In this document: piece after piece, positions 60,763 through 64,000 of the stretch
Layout: every line of letters begins with the position of its first letter
Numbering within the stretch: position 1 is the first letter of the stretch
From: Mesotaenium endlicherianum
Lineage: Eukaryota; Streptophyta; Zygnematophyceae; Zygnematales; Mesotaeniaceae
Assembly (NCBI GenBank): GCA_009602735.1
Contig: WELA01010281.1
Coordinates: forward strand, 343,884-407,883
DNA length: 64,000 nucleotides
Reading direction: 5' to 3'
Program-made: the position numbers and the translations under genes
The notes under the pieces: model-generated
Told to the model about the DNA's origin: nothing
Seen by the model: only the letters and a program-made list of their open reading frames with translations
Database searches by the model: none

Positions 60763-61666
60763 GGGTCAATTATGGAATTAGCCCTGAAAGACGCGATACT
60801 GAGCCCAAGTAGCCCTCAACTTTTCATTTTTTCACAGGTAGCCCTCACGCAACGTAACCCCCCACAATGTCAGACCTGAGTGTTGGTTTCACCGTGAAAA
60901 GCAATTTCATATGGAATTACCCCTGACATACATTTGTTTCAATAATTCAAAAGAGCTTCAAAACCTCCAACCAAAACTTTCACGCCACAAAACAAACACT
61001 GGTCACACGGGAAACAGCTAATTGTCTGTGTGAAAATTTGTGATGCATGAAATTTTGTGGCCCTTTTGTGCGAACAAACCTTCACTTCAATCCCGTCATC
61101 TTTATTTCACCACCTGCCCAATCATTTCGTTCTAAAAATCTCGAAATTATGAACGTCCACCATGTGCAAACTATGGACATCGGTTAAGGGGATGAAGATT
61201 CAGGCGAGAACGAAAGGAGTCGGCTGTAAGGAGATAACGAAGTATGCGAGGACGAAAGTAGGTAGGGAAGAATGTGTGTCGATAAGAATTGAAGTGGTTC
61301 GGAGCTTAAAATTTGTGAGTGAAAATAATTTTGACTTGTTCAATTTAGAATCTTCCAAGTGCATGATGCAAAAACGAACACATGAAAGGAGTCGTCGACA
61401 ATTTTTCCTGCACCTAATTGGGGCATGTACTCGGCGTGATAGCGTTTGTTCGGAGATTTTAGACGCAGAGGAGAAACAATGCCTTGTCATTTTAAGGCTC
61501 GTGTGAACTAGCTTCCCATGGGACTACTTACAAGAAAAAGCCTAGACATGCGCGAGGGTTACTTTTGATTAAATGAAAAGTTGAGGGCTACTTGTGAATA
61601 AATGAAAAGTTGAGGGCTACTTGAGCTCAGTATCGCGTCTTTCAGGGCTAATTCCATAATTGACCC
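60763..61666 (+). mobile_element. DNA element with nearly identical terminal inverted repeats, 904 bp
   Basis: Left end GGGTCAATTATGGAATTAGC and the reversed right end are the same. The match runs about 85 bases with only a few differences, including AAAGACGCGATACTGAGC and AAGTAGCCCTCAACTTTTCA. The right end holds a second copy of the AGTTGAGGGCTACTTG block. The near-identity suggests recent activity. A target duplication is not clear (CACCA occurs just inside both flanks but not flush). One open frame of 114 codons (61162-61506) resembles no transposase I know, so it is probably non-autonomous. It sits between cassette copy 2 and the right arm. Confidence 0.82.
61162..61506 (+). CDS. Hypothetical 114-residue protein inside the 904-bp element
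   Basis: Open frame from ATG at 61162 to TGA, basic and Cys-containing (CKLWTSVKGMK, CKEITKYARTK, ERSRRQFFLHLIGACTRR). It could be a chance frame or the remnant of a captured sequence. No relative recognised. Confidence 0.2.
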   Translation: MCKLWTSVKGMKIQARTKGVGCKEITKYARTKVGREECVSIRIEVVRSLKFVSENNFDLFNLESSKCMMQKRTHERSRRQFFLHLIGACTRRDSVCSEILDAEEKQCLVILRLV

Positions 61667-61916
61667 CACCAGGACCTATAGCCATCCTAAATTTAGCTGC
61701 GTGAATCTTGCAGATCGGTGCAGGAAACCTCTGAGATGCGACGGATGACGAGTCGCAACCCTCGTGTTTTGTGTGCAAACTATATATTTTGTGTGGTACT
61801 CCGTTTGGTACGGCTAGGAACTCGGGAGCACGTTAAGGGGGGACTGACAGAACCTTGAGCAACCTGGAGTGACCTGGAGGCTGGAAATGAATGTGAATGC
61901 ATTTGTTCAAGCCAAT

Positions 61917-62502
61917 ATGTGGTGTGGTTTGTGGGCGTCAGTAAGGCGCCCCTCATGTAACCTTTGTGAGGGAGAAATCAGTAAGGGCCCTGGCACTTGC
62001 GCGTCGGATTTCCTTGTCGTTTCGGCGTGTTCGATTTGCTCCGGATCGTTCGAGACCCTTCCTCGACGTCGATGCAGACTTCGATTGGGCCGGGCCGGCG
62101 CGTGATACATGCTCGTTGTGAGGTCGTCATGGTCATTTGCTTTTCTTGTGTGTTTGTGCAGGGGCGCCGGACGGCGACTGACGGGCCATGGCCGCTGGCG
62201 GGAGGGGAGCGGGGGGGCGGACAGGGCCGAGGTGAGTTGCGTCGACCCTCCCTCGTCTTTTCGGTGTCGGACATGGGCGCGGGGCCTCCTCTTGCTTGGC
62301 CCCGCCTTGTTTTTGTGATAGTTTATTCTGTTGATTTTGTTGATTTTGTTCCGACGACAACTTCCGCCGTCGATGTCGTCGACGTTTCGAGTTGTGTCGT
62401 GCACGTTTAGGTTTGTTGTCATCGTTCGGGGGCGTCGTGAGGGGAACTTTGTCGGCCCACTCACAAACATTCAATGCGATGCATAAAGGGAACAAAGAAC
62501 AG
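61917..62502 (-). repeat. Right arm of a large inverted repeat
   Basis: Reverse copy of 57666-58253. The open frame runs 62470 to 61907 on the minus strand. Differences from the left arm are mostly single substitutions and a few one- or three-base indels. The 3.66-kb interior holds cassette copy 2 and the 904-bp element. The arms could be ends of one large foldback element or two independent insertions of a dispersed repeat in opposite orientation. Confidence 0.88.
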
Positions 62503-64000
62503 TTTGAGCCAGTTCGAGCAATTCTGATAGATTTCCGAGCAATTAGAACCGGGGAGCCATGGCTTTTTTCTCAAAAGGGCGTTCGAGGCAGGTTCGAGGG
62601 TCGCGTGTGCGCATGGGGTGCTTACTGCTATTGTCGCAAATTGCAATCAGTCACCTCATGCATCTTGAAAGTCGGGGCCATCAAAAATGTTGTATTGATT
62701 CTTTCCACAACAAAGAACCTACAATATTACCCCGAATCTCTTTGGCGTAATCGACTATGTGCACAGAATTTTCCCCAAAGGCCAAAAAAGAGCTAACAAT
62801 ACATGTCATCACATTTGCTCATGCGTGGCGTCGTCTCAACTCCCAAGTCCTGCTCAAGTCTTCTGCCTTATAGACTTATGGCTCGCACCTGGGGAATGTC
62901 TTAACGGGGAAGGGTATTAATGGAATTTTTTGGTCCAGTTTGATCTGGTCTTGGTTATAACCTGCAGGCTGCGAGTACCATCACGTACAAATTTTACAAA
63001 TGCGCAGTGGCAGCACACAATCTGGTTCCAGCGGATTGAAGGGGCCACGAAACATGCATACTTTTTTTCACGCAGTCACAGAGTTGGATTTGACGGGTCA
63101 TGGGACACGCAATTTCATCGCCAGCTTGTATGAACTTTCAGAGAACCACGCAGGAAGTTCATTTCTGCACGCAAAATCGTACAATGGCACCTTGCATGAA
63201 CACCACGCAGGAAGTTATATTCTACACGCAAAATCACCACTCAAGGAGGCGCGCAAATGTTTTTTTTTGGGGGGGGAAAGGGTTTGCAAGGGCACCCAAG
63301 ATACATTTGACGAGGCAAGATGATAAATGTTAGGGGGCGCGCGGTCTTACATGACGGGCACCAGAAGCTACTGATTTAGGGATATAAAGGGCACGCAAAT
63401 TGCTTTGAATAGGGGCACGCATTATCACGTTTGCTGGCAGCTTATGTGGAATATATATAAGAGGGCACGCAATGGCACGCAATATCACTTCTGACGCGGC
63501 CCGCAAACTGCCCTTTTGGAGGGGAACAAAACATTTCCCTTGAAGGGGATCAAAATCACTGTCAGGGGTCACATATGGAGAAGGATGTGGCGAAGTTCTA
63601 ACAGATATACGCGAGAGCGCAATAAAAACATCGATACTAACCGGAGGTATTATAGTAGAGGCTGACGAGTGCTGACGACAATACTACGGGCCACAGTTGC
63701 AGGCAAGTTCCGTCACCTCTACGTCGTATGGACCCGCGGTCCACGGAGACCCACGGGACGATTGAAGTTAATATAAGATGATTAAGGTGAGTACTGATGA
63801 GTATGCTTCGAAGTAACTGGTATCGTCGTGTATCGTAAGACATTCTGCAGATCTCTTTCGTTCATTGTCAGCTGTCTGAGAGTGAAAGGAGAGAGCAGCA
63901 TGGTGGCTACGTGAGGTCACATCGTATCAACTGCCTACAGAAGTCTCTACCTGAAGGTATTTTTCCCAGGTAAGCGGTCTACAAGATGTGCTTGTTCTGC
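62503..64000. other. Right end of window; no gene recognised
   Basis: The only repeat is a 55-base unit present twice (ACCACGCAGGAAGTT at about 63147 and 63202, each followed by CACGCAAAATC). Below it GGCACGCAA words recur several times between 63380 and 63490. Short open frames on both strands have no recognised relatives. Confidence 0.5.

Noticed and set aside
1-64000. tRNA, rRNA or other structured RNA genes
   Set aside because: I looked for tRNA-like internal boxes and rRNA-like stretches while reading and saw none convincing. A tRNAscan or Rfam run would be decisive.

Overview
The window is nuclear DNA from a green, plant-lineage eukaryote, most likely a streptophyte (charophyte) alga. 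Genes are split by GT-AG introns of about 100 to 1,900 bases. They include a plastid ribosomal protein with a transit peptide, an IRX14/IRX9-type GT43 glycosyltransferase, a PGSIP6/IPUT1-type glucuronosyltransferase, a LAG1/LOH-type ceramide synthase and a half-size ABCA transporter. This set points to Streptophyta. The species cannot be fixed from the sequence; a Chara-like genome (large, repeat-rich, gapped assembly) is a guess.

Layout. 1.6-6.3 kb (+): sigma subunit of the AP-1 clathrin adaptor, seven coding exons plus an unreported-looking second version of the last exon. 8.2-11.4 kb (-): ceramide synthase, with its middle exons probably lost in a 533-base gap. 11.94-12.30 kb: a MITE with long inverted ends. 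12.7-17.0 kb (+): GT43 enzyme, three exons. 18.4-20.7 kb (+): plastid bL35. 22.6-36.4 kb (+): ABCA half-transporter, 18 exons, every junction in phase. 36.9-52.2 kb: nested repeats. These are a satellite of about 365 bp, a decayed unclassified transposase split by a solo LTR, a decayed two-ORF cassette, and an 8.2-kb hAT element with an exact 8-bp target duplication. The hAT transposase intron is filled by a 1.4-kb purine-rich minisatellite. 52.9-57.0 kb (-): an IPUT1-like gene with three in-frame UAG codons and a frame change, so probably a pseudogene. 57.7-62.5 kb: two inverted arms of about 580 bp around a better preserved second copy of the two-ORF cassette and a 0.9-kb element with nearly identical inverted ends. 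62.5-64 kb: no gene seen.

The host genes share a membrane theme: vesicle sorting (AP-1), ceramide synthesis, glycosylation in the Golgi (GT43), sphingolipid head-group glucuronylation (IPUT1) and ABCA transport. Ceramide synthase and IPUT1 belong to one pathway, since inositol phosphorylceramide made from ceramide is the IPUT1 substrate. Co-localisation over 45 kb is not evidence of co-regulation.

The least explained item is the two-ORF cassette, a zinc-ribbon-like protein followed by a coiled-coil protein. It occurs at 42.4-43.5 kb and 59.2-60.3 kb in opposite orientations and I cannot assign it to any family. All exon boundaries were read by eye from splice consensus and family alignment from memory; no search was run.
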